NCBI GenBank assembly: GCA_050732995.1
Contig: JBOHSA010000162.1
Coordinates: forward strand, 1 to 25,412
Length of the DNA stretch: 25,412 nt
Reading direction: 5' to 3'
DNA from: JBOHSA01 sp050732995
Lineage (GTDB): Bacteria; Gemmatimonadota; Gemmatimonadetes; Gemmatimonadales; GWC2-71-9
In this document: positions 9,075 to 16,137 of the stretch, in pieces
Layout of the letters: each line of letters starts with the position of its first letter
Numbering within the stretch: the first letter of the stretch is position 1
The notes under the pieces: model-generated
The model's input: the letters and a program-made list of their open reading frames with translations, nothing else
What the model was told of the DNA's origin: nothing
The model's database searches: none
Program-made: the position numbers and the translations under genes

Positions 9075-10340
9075 TCAGAGTTCAGCGTAGCCCGACAGCC
9101 GAGACTCCCACGCCACGCGGAGGCTGATCCCCACCGCCAGGCTGCAGGCCAGCAGAAACGAGCCCCCGTAGGAAAAGAACGGCAACGGGATGCCCGTTAT
9201 GGGGAGCAGGCTCACCGTCATCCCCACGTTTTCCAGGATGTGGGTGAACAGCATCCCGGCGATGCCGAACACGCACAGGCTCGAGAACGGGTCGGTGGCC
9301 CGGCGGGCGATGCGGAGCAGGATGAGAACCAAGGCCACGAACAGCGCCAGCGCGGCGACCACCCCCACGAAGCCGAGCTCTTCGCCCACCACGGAGAAGA
9401 TAAAATCGGTGTGCTGGGCCGGCAGGAAGGCCAGCCGCTTCTGGGTGCCGTCGGTGAAGCCCTTGCCCAGAAACCCGCCCGAGCCGATGGCCACCTTGGA
9501 CTGGATGACGTGCCAGCCCGTCGCGCGCGGATCGACCTCCGGGTTGAGGAAGGCGAGGAGCCGGTTCTGCTGGTAGGGGGCGAGGCGCTGCCACAGCGGC
9601 AGCGCGACGACGCCCATGGCCACGTTGACCATCATCACGGCCAACCCTTCCCACAGGTACGGCCGCCACCAGAGGACCAGCGCGGACAGCAGCACGATCC
9701 AGGCGCCCCAGGCGACGGTGGAGAAGGCCAGGATGAGCCCGATCGCGGGGGAGGCGAGCAGGAGCAGGAGCGACGGCTTGGTCCCCGCCCAAAACAGCAT
9801 CGCGAACAGGACGGCCACGAAGACAATGGCGCTCCCCAGGTCGGGCTGGAGCAGCACGAGCCCGAAGGGGATACCCGCGATGAGACAGGGCCCGAGCAGC
9901 CGGTCTCCGAACACCAGCTCGCGCAGATTGGCGGGCGGCTCGCGCCGCTCGGCGATCCACCGGCCGAGCATCAGGATCACCGCGATCTTGGCGAGCTCGG
10001 CCGGCTGCCCCAGGCGGGTGCCACCGATCGCGATCCACGAGCGGCTGCCGACCGCCGTGCCCGCCCCGGTTCCGACCGCCAGGGTGAGGACCAGCAGGAA
10101 GATTGCGCCCCAGTAGGCGAACGGCGTCGCCCACTCCAGCATCCGCGGGGAGGTGCGGAACATGAGCCAGGCGCAGACGGCCCCGATGGCGAGCCAGCCG
10201 AGCTGCTTGTGCCAGATGGTGGTGACGAACGTCGGCACGTCGGTCTGCCCGGCCGAGTAGAGCGTGGCGAGGCCGTACGCCGCCAGGCCCACGACCACGG
10301 CCAGGAGCGGCTTATCGATCTGGCCGAGGCGGGATGACAC
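9075..10340 (-). CDS. rodA: Rod-shape-determining SEDS peptidoglycan glycosyltransferase RodA
   Basis: Polymerises lipid II into glycan strands in the inner membrane as partner of PBP2 in the elongasome. From GTG 10340 it has 421 residues and about ten hydrophobic segments, normal for SEDS proteins. Signature stretches include GSRSWIAIGG, QPAELAKIA, LLQPDLGSA, the catalytic-loop region NPEVDPRATGWHVIQSK (which contains the conserved Asp), GKGFTDGTQ and TGIPLPFFSYGGS. The open frame runs further upstream to 10514, but that part overlaps PBP2 and is Arg/Ser-rich nonsense. The chosen GTG overlaps the mrdA stop by 29 bp. Immediate neighbour of its cognate PBP2, as in most rod-shaped bacteria. Confidence 0.94.
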   Translation of the reverse strand: MSSRLGQIDKPLLAVVVGLAAYGLATLYSAGQTDVPTFVTTIWHKQLGWLAIGAVCAWLMFRTSPRMLEWATPFAYWGAIFLLVLTLAVGTGAGTAVGSRSWIAIGGTRLGQPAELAKIAVILMLGRWIAERREPPANLRELVFGDRLLGPCLIAGIPFGLVLLQPDLGSAIVFVAVLFAMLFWAGTKPSLLLLLASPAIGLILAFSTVAWGAWIVLLSALVLWWRPYLWEGLAVMMVNVAMGVVALPLWQRLAPYQQNRLLAFLNPEVDPRATGWHVIQSKVAIGSGGFLGKGFTDGTQKRLAFLPAQHTDFIFSVVGEELGFVGVVAALALFVALVLILLRIARRATDPFSSLCVFGIAGMLFTHILENVGMTVSLLPITGIPLPFFSYGGSFLLACSLAVGISLRVAWESRLSGYAEL

Positions 10341-12192
10341 GGAACGTGTCCCGGGTGGTGGTCCGCGCGGCGGTATCGAGCGGGATGAAGCTCGGCAGGA
10401 GCTGCAGCGGGTCGGGAGCCGAGTCCGAGGGCAGCACGAGGCGAACCATGGTCGTATCCAAGCCCAGGTACTTGGCGATGACCCGGGCCACGAGCGGGCC
10501 CACCTGCGAGCCATGCCGGGAGAACTCGATGATCGCCCCCACGACGATCTCCGGCTTGTCGGCCGGGCCGAACCCGACGAACCAGCCGTGGTCGGGCCCC
10601 TGCGGGTTCTGGGCGGTCGCCGTCTTGCCGGCGATCCTGATCGCCTCGAGCCGCGAAGCGCGGGCGGTCCCGCGCTCGACCACGTTGATCATCGCCTGGC
10701 GCAGGATAGTGAGGTGGTCCGGAGTGAGGTCGAGCGACACGCCGGCGGTGCTCATTTGGCGCACGACGTAGGGTGTCCGCGCCCGGCCGTCGGCCGCGAG
10801 CATCTGGAACAGCCGGACCATGCCGAGCGGCGTCTGCGCGTTCTCGCCCTGCCCGATCGCCAAGTTGAGCGTCACGGCCGACGTCCACCGGCGCGGCCCG
10901 TAGAGCCGGTCGTAATACTCGGTGCCGGTGGGGAACTCGGAGGCAATCTCACCCGGCAGGTCGATCCCGGTAGGCTGGCGGAAGCCCCAGGCGTTGGCGT
11001 CCTCGAGCAGCGAGTTGAGGGTCAGCTTGAGGCCCAGCTGGTAGAAGTACACGTCGCAGCTCTGGGCGATCGCCTCCGACAGCGTGAGATCGCCGTGCCC
11101 CTCCGCCCGCCAGCAGCGGAAGAAGCGGTTGCCGTACGGCAGGCCGCCCCGGCACGGAATGGGCATGCGGGTCCGCGCGGTGACGATGCCCCGCTTCAGC
11201 GCCATGGCCGCCATGGCCAGCTTCCAAATCGACCCCGGGGGATAGCGCGCGGCGATGGCGCGGTTGATCAGTGGGTGCGCGTCGCTCAGGTTCAGCGCCC
11301 GCCAGTAAGTGGGGTCCACGCCCCCCACGAACGCGTTGGGATCGAAGCCGGGCGCGCTGTAGAGCGCCAGGATCTCGCCCGTGTTGGGGTTCATGGCGAT
11401 GATGGTCCCCCGCTGCCCCGTGGGGAAGATCTCAGCGATGTAGCGTTGCAGGTCGAGGTCGACGGTCGTGGGCAGCGGCGCCCCCGCCACGGGCTGCAGG
11501 GTGGAGGCGGAGTCCGCTTCGCGCACCATGTAGCCCAGGGCGCTCACTTCCACGAACCGCACGCCGTCGGCGCCGCGCAGCGGATCGTCGTACTGGCGCT
11601 CGAGCCCGTCCTTGCCGACCAGCCCGCCGAGCCGGACGCCGGCGAACCGGCGCTGGCCGCGCTCCCGTTCCGTCACCTCGCCCACGTAGCCGACGAGGTG
11701 GGCCGCCAAGGCGCCGTCGGGGTAATGGCGTTTGGGCTCCGCCTGAATGACGAGGCCGGGAATCGCCAGCCGCCGCTCTTCCAGGGCGGAGACCACGTGG
11801 AACGGTGCGTCGGCCAGCACCAGGGCCGGATGATAGGGGGCGCGGCGGTGCCGCTGCAGCACCCGCTCCACGGCGGCGCTGTCCAGCTTCACGATGGGCG
11901 CGAGACGCCGCAGCGTGGCGCGCATCGCCACCTCGGGCGCCGGCAAGAGCGAGACCGTGTACCCGGGGACGTTCTCCGCCAGCACCCGCCCGTTGCGGTC
12001 GGTGATGATGCCGCGCGGCGCCGGCAGCGGAATCGGCCGGAGCCGATTGGTCTCCGACTGGAGCTGGTAGCGGTTGTGGCCGAGGATCTGCGCCCGGAAA
12101 AAGGAGACCAGGACCGCCCCGACGCTCACCCAGAGGATGACCCGGACGACGCGAAGGCGCTGGTCGAGGAGGTGCGGGTGGAAGGCTTTCAT
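10312..12192 (-). CDS. mrdA: Penicillin-binding protein 2 (elongasome transpeptidase)
   Basis: Class B PBP that crosslinks peptidoglycan during elongation, working with RodA. It has 626 residues. A single N-terminal membrane helix (about 18-35) is followed by the dimerisation/pedestal domain (PAPRGIITDRNGRVLAEN at 58-75) and the transpeptidase domain. The nucleophile motif is SIWK (321-324). The second motif is SCD (378-380), an SxD form as in other PBP2s. The third motif reads KTAT (523-526), where KTGT or KSGT is expected, so the glycine is alanine. The ATG overlaps the mreD stop as ATGA. An open extension upstream to 12381 overlaps mreD and was not used. Confidence 0.95.
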   Translation of the reverse strand: MKAFHPHLLDQRLRVVRVILWVSVGAVLVSFFRAQILGHNRYQLQSETNRLRPIPLPAPRGIITDRNGRVLAENVPGYTVSLLPAPEVAMRATLRRLAPIVKLDSAAVERVLQRHRRAPYHPALVLADAPFHVVSALEERRLAIPGLVIQAEPKRHYPDGALAAHLVGYVGEVTERERGQRRFAGVRLGGLVGKDGLERQYDDPLRGADGVRFVEVSALGYMVREADSASTLQPVAGAPLPTTVDLDLQRYIAEIFPTGQRGTIIAMNPNTGEILALYSAPGFDPNAFVGGVDPTYWRALNLSDAHPLINRAIAARYPPGSIWKLAMAAMALKRGIVTARTRMPIPCRGGLPYGNRFFRCWRAEGHGDLTLSEAIAQSCDVYFYQLGLKLTLNSLLEDANAWGFRQPTGIDLPGEIASEFPTGTEYYDRLYGPRRWTSAVTLNLAIGQGENAQTPLGMVRLFQMLAADGRARTPYVVRQMSTAGVSLDLTPDHLTILRQAMINVVERGTARASRLEAIRIAGKTATAQNPQGPDHGWFVGFGPADKPEIVVGAIIEFSRHGSQVGPLVARVIAKYLGLDTTMVRLVLPSDSAPDPLQLLPSFIPLDTAARTTTRDTFRVIPPRPDR

Positions 12193-12686
12193 GCGCTCCG
12201 GAACCGGACCGGCACCCACCGGCCGAACAGCCAGAGCACGACTACGCCGGTGAGGGCGGTCGTGAACCCCTGGAGCGGCGACCACACGAGGAGCTCCCAC
12301 CCCAGCGTCCCGCCCCGGAGCTTGCCGGAGGCGAGGGCGAGCACCAGGTTGCGCAGCCACGTGCCCGCGAAGAACAGGCACCCACTGGCGAACAGGTTCT
12401 CCGCCAGGAACACCACCTTACCCCAGGCGGAGATGTAGCCCACGACCGTGTGGGCCAGCGCGCCCGCGCCGAAGCTGGCCGGCGCGAGTGCGTCGCGCAG
12501 CACGCCGACGATGAAGCCGGCCGCCGCGCTCCGGCCGGCTGCGGCCCGCACGGTGTAGATCAGCAGCGCGAGCAACAGGAAGTCCGGCGCAATCCGGTCG
12601 CTCCCCAGCCGGGTGCGCACTGAAAAGTGTAGCGCGACGAGCGCCCAGAGGACGAACCAGTAGCGATACCGGTCGCTGCGTCTCAC
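12189..12686 (-). CDS. mreD: Rod-shape-determining protein MreD
   Basis: Small polytopic inner-membrane component of the Mre complex. The 165-residue product has about five hydrophobic segments (for example RYWFVLWALVALHFSV and FLLLALLIYTVRAAAG) and normal MreD length. Sequence conservation in this family is weak, so the call rests on topology plus position between mreC and mrdA. The GTG start overlaps the mreC stop as GTGA, and its own stop overlaps mrdA as ATGA, indicating tight translational coupling through mreC-mreD-mrdA. Confidence 0.88.
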   Translation of the reverse strand: MRRSDRYRYWFVLWALVALHFSVRTRLGSDRIAPDFLLLALLIYTVRAAAGRSAAAGFIVGVLRDALAPASFGAGALAHTVVGYISAWGKVVFLAENLFASGCLFFAGTWLRNLVLALASGKLRGGTLGWELLVWSPLQGFTTALTGVVVLWLFGRWVPVRFRSA

Positions 12687-13531
12687 GGCGGGGCGGGCTT
12701 CTCGAAGGCGCCGCGCACGTCGCCGCTGGCGCGCGCGGGCGAGAGCAGCATGACGTGCGACACGGCCGCCGGGTGCACCGCGGGCCGCACGAGGTAGGTG
12801 CGCTCCCAGCCCTCGGCCTCGGCCGCGACGCCCACCACGGTCCCGATCGGTATCCCGCGGGGGTACACGCCCCCCAGCCCGGAGGTGAGAATCGCCGTGC
12901 CCTCGGGCACGAGCACCCGATAGGGGACGCCGCGCAGCTCCAGGAGCCAGGCCCCCGGGCCCGCCGATCCGTGCGGCGCCACAATGCCGAACACACTACC
13001 GTCCGCCGCCATCGCGCTGGCCCGGAAGTCGGGGTGCGCCCAGGTGAGCACCACGCTGGACTGGGCGTCCACGCTGCTCACCACGCCCACGAGCCCCTCC
13101 GGACTCACGACGCTCGACAGCGGCTGGACCTGCCGCCGCTTTCCCGCCGACACGATGAGCGTCAGGGGGCTCGTTGGCTCCGCCTGATGCAGCACCTCCG
13201 CCGGCACGTAGCCCCAGGTCAGCCGGCCGCCGAGATCGAGCAGGGCGCGGAGCCGGGTATTCTCGCTGCGGAGCTCGGGGAGAAACGACGCCGCCAGCGC
13301 CGCGGAGTCCCGCTGCGCGGTGACCGCCTCGAACCGCGCCCGGGACGTGCGCAGCTGCTCCGACTGCTGCTGTAACGCCAGGAAGGGGGCGAGGACCGTC
13401 TGCCGCAGGGCCCGGGCGAGCGGCTCCCGCCAGTCGTCGGGCAGACTCATAGCGGCGAACGAGAGGGCGAGACACCCGAGGAACAGCCAGGTATCCGCCC
13501 GCGATCCGTAGCGATCGACCCCGAGCGCCAT
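12683..13531 (-). CDS. mreC: Rod-shape-determining protein MreC
   Basis: Periplasmic scaffold of the elongasome, anchored by one N-terminal membrane helix (about 14-30), which activates PBP2/RodA. The 282-residue product shows the helix, then a long heptad-rich coiled coil (about 50-95, QQQSEQLRTSRARFEAVTAQ onward), then the beta-rich MreC domain with GLVGVVSSVDAQSSVVL and GTAILTSGLGGVYPRGIPIG. These are recognisable MreC segments. The ATG is four bases after the mreB stop. Order mreB-mreC-mreD-mrdA-rodA is the canonical one. Confidence 0.94.
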   Translation of the reverse strand: MALGVDRYGSRADTWLFLGCLALSFAAMSLPDDWREPLARALRQTVLAPFLALQQQSEQLRTSRARFEAVTAQRDSAALAASFLPELRSENTRLRALLDLGGRLTWGYVPAEVLHQAEPTSPLTLIVSAGKRRQVQPLSSVVSPEGLVGVVSSVDAQSSVVLTWAHPDFRASAMAADGSVFGIVAPHGSAGPGAWLLELRGVPYRVLVPEGTAILTSGLGGVYPRGIPIGTVVGVAAEAEGWERTYLVRPAVHPAAVSHVMLLSPARASGDVRGAFEKPAPP

Positions 13532-13535
13532 CCGG

Positions 13536-14573
13536 CTACATCGTCAGGACGTTGCGGTATTTCTCCGGGTCGTCGAGGATCCGCCCCGTCCCGCGCACGA
13601 CGCACGTCATCGGATCCTCGTCGAGATGGATCGGCAGGCCCGTCTCCTGCTGCAGCAGGACGTCGAGCCCCCGGATCAACGCCCCACCGCCGGTCATGAC
13701 GATGCCCCGGTCCACGATGTCGCTCGCCAGCTCGGGCGGCGTGATCTCGAGGGCGCGGCGGACCGCGTCCACGATCTGCTGGATCGGCTCCTGAACCGCT
13801 TCCCGGATCTCGGACGAATGCACCCGCACGATCTTCGGGATTCCGGAGACGAGGTCCCGCCCCTTGACCTCCATCTCCCGCTCCTCGCCGCCGGGCGCGG
13901 CCGACCCGATCTGGATCTTGATCTGCTCGGCGGTGGGCTCCCCGATCAGCAGGTTGTAGTTCTTGCGCATGAACTGGACGATGGCCTGGTCCAGCTCGTC
14001 CCCCCCCGTGCGGATCGAGGTGTCGGACACGATCCCCGAGAGCGCGATCACCGCGATCTCGGTGGTCCCGCCGCCGATGTCGATCACCATGTTCCCAGTG
14101 GGGGTCTCCACCGGCAGCCCCACGCCGATGGCGGCGGCCATCGGCTCGGCCACCATGTAGACCTCTTTCGCGCCCGCGGACTGAGCCGAATCCCGCACGG
14201 CCCGCTTCTCGACCTCGGTGATCCCGCTGGGTACGCAGACGATCACCTTGGGCTTCACCGGCACGAGATGCCGATCGATGATGCTCTTGAGGAAGAACCG
14301 GAGCATCTTCTCGGTGACGTCGAAATCGGCAATCACCCCATCTTTCAGGGGGCGGACCGCCAGGATGCCGTCGGGGGTGCGGCCGAGCATGCGCTTGGCC
14401 TCGAGCCCGATCCCTTTGATCTTGCCCGTGGACTTCTCGATCGCGACGACTGAAGGCTCGTTGAGCACGATGCCTTCGCCCTTCACGTAGATGAGCGTGT
14501 TAGCCGTGCCGAGATCGACCGCGATCTCGTTCGCCAGGCTCCAGGCCCCGATCCGAAAGTTCGGCCAGCGCAT
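13536..14573 (-). CDS. mreB: Actin-like rod-shape protein MreB
   Basis: Bacterial actin that forms membrane-associated filaments guiding lateral wall synthesis. It has 345 residues, the normal size. The phosphate-binding loops are EIAVDLGTANTLIYV (16-30) and DIGGGTTEIAV (165-175). VYMVAEPMAAAIGVG and GIVMTGGGALIRGLD supply the remaining actin-fold nucleotide contacts. The N-terminal MRWPNFRIGAW is a plausible amphipathic membrane-binding segment. It is the first gene of the leftward train. The 123-bp divergent gap upstream contains a candidate promoter. The ATG at 14573 lacks a clear ribosome site. Confidence 0.97.
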   Translation of the reverse strand: MRWPNFRIGAWSLANEIAVDLGTANTLIYVKGEGIVLNEPSVVAIEKSTGKIKGIGLEAKRMLGRTPDGILAVRPLKDGVIADFDVTEKMLRFFLKSIIDRHLVPVKPKVIVCVPSGITEVEKRAVRDSAQSAGAKEVYMVAEPMAAAIGVGLPVETPTGNMVIDIGGGTTEIAVIALSGIVSDTSIRTGGDELDQAIVQFMRKNYNLLIGEPTAEQIKIQIGSAAPGGEEREMEVKGRDLVSGIPKIVRVHSSEIREAVQEPIQQIVDAVRRALEITPPELASDIVDRGIVMTGGGALIRGLDVLLQQETGLPIHLDEDPMTCVVRGTGRILDDPEKYRNVLTM

Positions 14574-14623
14574 GTGCTCGAGTCGTCAGGTGAAAGAATG
14601 AGGCGGGCGCACCACAGCGCCTG

Positions 14624-14652
14624 AAGCTAATGAAAACCGTAACTCCAAGCAA
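14624..14652 (-). promoter_or_regulatory. Candidate mreB promoter
   Basis: TTGCTT (14647-14652) and TAGCTT (14624-14629) on the minus strand are 17 bp apart, resembling -35 and -10 hexamers. A start near 14617 would leave about 44 nt before the mreB ATG. The -10 matches the consensus at only three of six positions. Confidence 0.35.
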
Positions 14653-14664
14653 GGCTGATGCTTG
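14646..14664. promoter_or_regulatory. 19-bp dyad between the divergent mreB and ferredoxin promoters
   Basis: CAAGCA-N7-TGCTTG is a perfect dyad. One arm overlaps the mreB -35 candidate and the other overlaps the first bases of the ferredoxin -35 candidate. This is the geometry expected of a shared operator, but no regulator is encoded nearby. Confidence 0.35.
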
Positions 14665-14690
14665 ACGCTCCACGACCCGACGGCTAGCGT
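14662..14690 (+). promoter_or_regulatory. Candidate promoter of the ferredoxin-reductase pair (leaderless)
   Basis: TTGACG (14662-14667), a 17-bp spacer and TAGCGT (14685-14690) fit a sigma-70-type promoter. The -10 fits the relaxed TANNNT form. The ATG at 14697 lies exactly seven bases after the -10, where transcription should start. No ribosome-binding sequence is possible in the six intervening bases. Confidence 0.5.
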
Positions 14691-14696
14691 ACCCCC

Positions 14697-14900
14697 ATGC
14701 CGCGCGTTCGTGCCGCCGAAATCGCCGTCGTGGATCTCCCCGTGTGCGACCGCTGCGGCCTGTGCCTGCCGCTCTGCCCGCCCGCAGCCATTCACCTGGA
14801 GCGCAACGAGCTCGTAGTGGACCGGGAGCGCTGCACCGGATGCCGCAAGTGCATCGCGCCCTGCCCGGTCGGCGCGCTCGCCATGGTGCCCAATGCCTGA
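14697..14900 (+). CDS. 2[4Fe-4S] ferredoxin
   Basis: A 67-residue bacterial-type ferredoxin. Cys17, Cys20, Cys23 and Cys27-Pro form the first CX2CX2CX3CP cluster site. Cys46, Cys49, Cys52 and Cys56-Pro form the second. It should be a small soluble one-electron carrier with two low-potential clusters. Its last eight bases overlap the start of the geranylgeranyl reductase gene, so the two are almost certainly co-translated. The ferredoxin is therefore the likely electron donor to that flavoenzyme, as reported for the Methanosarcina reductase/ferredoxin pair. The start appears leaderless. An alternative, that it is a stand-alone ferredoxin for other metabolism, cannot be excluded. Confidence 0.92.
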   Translation: MPRVRAAEIAVVDLPVCDRCGLCLPLCPPAAIHLERNELVVDRERCTGCRKCIAPCPVGALAMVPNA

Positions 14901-16068
14901 CGTGGATGTCCTGGTCGTCGGCGCCGGCCCCGCGGGGTCGATCGCCGCCCTGGAGGTCCGGCGCGCCGCTCCGGAGCTCACCGCCGTGCTGCTCGAGCGC
15001 GACCGCGCGGTCGGGGCGCCGGTGCGCTGCGCGGAAGGGGTGGGCGACGCCGGGTTGCGCGAGTTCGCCACGCCCGAGGGCGCCGATTGGGCCGCGCGCA
15101 AGATCACCCGCGTGATCTTGATCGCGCCGGACGACACCGAAGTGAAAGTGGCCGAGCGTGATGTCGGCTGGATTCTCGACCGCACCCGGTTCGACGCCTT
15201 CCTCGCCGCGCGCGCCGCGGCGGCCGGCGCCCAGGTGCTGGTCGGGACCGAGGCGACGGGGATGGCGCGAGCGGCGGACGGACGCTGGCACGTCCGGGTG
15301 GTCGGGCGCGGCGGCGAGGAGATCTATCGCGCGAAGATCGTGATCGGGGCGGACGGAGTCGAGGCGATGGTGGGACGCTGGGCGGGGCTCGACACGCGCG
15401 TGCCGGCACGGGACATGGAATCCTGCGCGCAATACGTGCTGCAGGGCATCGACTTCGACCCCGACGCGATCTACCTGCAGTTCGGGGATCGGGTCGCCCC
15501 CGGTGGCTACGCCTGGATCTTCCCGAAGGGCGTGGGCGTGGCCAACGTCGGACTCGGCCTGGTCGCCCTGCGAAGCGACGGGCGCAACGCGCGGGAATAC
15601 CTCGATGCCTGGGTCGCCCAGCGCTATCCCCGGGGCGCCCGCACGGGCTACACCGTAGGCGGCGTGATCGTCCACACGACCATCAAGCGGACGTACACCG
15701 ACGGCGTCCTGATCGCCGGGGACGCGGGCCACATGATCAATCCCCTGTCCGGCGGCGGCATCGTGAACGCCATGAAGGCCGGGCGCCTTGCCGCCCACAC
15801 CGCCGCGGCGGCGATCCGCGCGGACGACACGAGCGCGGAGCGCCTGGCCGCCTACCACCAGGCGTGGATGGACCTCCTAGGCGAGGATCACCTGAAGTAC
15901 TACCGGATCAAGCACGCCCTGGAGGATTTGGACGACGGGTTTTTCAACGGGCTGGCGCGAACGGTGAATCGGATCCCGCCGGGCAAGCGCACGCTGGGCC
16001 GGATCTTCGCCCACGCGTTGGTCCGGCACCCGCAGCTTATACCTGTTGCAGCCAGGTTCTTCGTGTAG
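14893..16068 (+). CDS. Geranylgeranyl reductase family FAD enzyme (archaeal DGGR-like)
   Basis: Flavoenzyme expected to saturate double bonds of polyprenyl chains. The 391-residue product has the N-terminal FAD Rossmann motif VVGAGPAGS (8-16) and GAPVRCAEGVG (41-51), with the Cys46 position conserved in archaeal digeranylgeranylglycerophospholipid reductases. It also has GGYAWIFPKG (204-213), matching the family YxWxFPxG substrate motif, and the second FAD motif GDAGHMINPLSGGG (276-289). These features are closer to archaeal GGR than to plant/cyanobacterial ChlP, and fit better than halogenases or UbiH-type hydroxylases. Substrate is unknown; menaquinone side chain, polyprenol, carotenoid or an archaeal-type ether lipid are all possible. 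It overlaps the ferredoxin gene by 8 bp and converges on the deacetylase gene. Confidence 0.9.
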   Translation: MPDVDVLVVGAGPAGSIAALEVRRAAPELTAVLLERDRAVGAPVRCAEGVGDAGLREFATPEGADWAARKITRVILIAPDDTEVKVAERDVGWILDRTRFDAFLAARAAAAGAQVLVGTEATGMARAADGRWHVRVVGRGGEEIYRAKIVIGADGVEAMVGRWAGLDTRVPARDMESCAQYVLQGIDFDPDAIYLQFGDRVAPGGYAWIFPKGVGVANVGLGLVALRSDGRNAREYLDAWVAQRYPRGARTGYTVGGVIVHTTIKRTYTDGVLIAGDAGHMINPLSGGGIVNAMKAGRLAAHTAAAAIRADDTSAERLAAYHQAWMDLLGEDHLKYYRIKHALEDLDDGFFNGLARTVNRIPPGKRTLGRIFAHALVRHPQLIPVAARFFV

Positions 16069-16073
16069 AGAGA

Positions 16074-16137
16074 GGGAGCAGAGAGCTGGGAGCGGTACGC
16101 GCCGACTCGCCGTCAGGTACGGCTCCCTGCTCTCTGC
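16074..16137. repeat. Inverted GGGAGCN-heptamer element between convergent genes
   Basis: The left arm (16078-16098) and right arm (16117-16137) are inverted copies over 21 positions with two mismatches. They are separated by 18 bases, giving a long hairpin. The left arm is built of heptamers GGGAGCA, GAGAGCT and GGGAGCG, the right of GCTCCCT and GCTCTCT. It lies six bases after the geranylgeranyl reductase stop and contains the end of the deacetylase gene in its loop. It may act as a bidirectional transcription stop, but no T run follows either arm. Related heptamers recur at 22861-22888 and 23064-23091. Confidence 0.75.

Noticed and set aside
10341..10514. N-terminal extension of rodA
   Set aside because: Encodes an Arg/Ser/Pro-rich stretch overlapping the PBP2 C-terminus; SEDS proteins begin close to the first membrane helix.
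10264..12438. 724-codon plus-strand frame opposite PBP2
   Set aside because: Shadow of mrdA; no recognisable motif and composition typical of antisense GC-rich reading.
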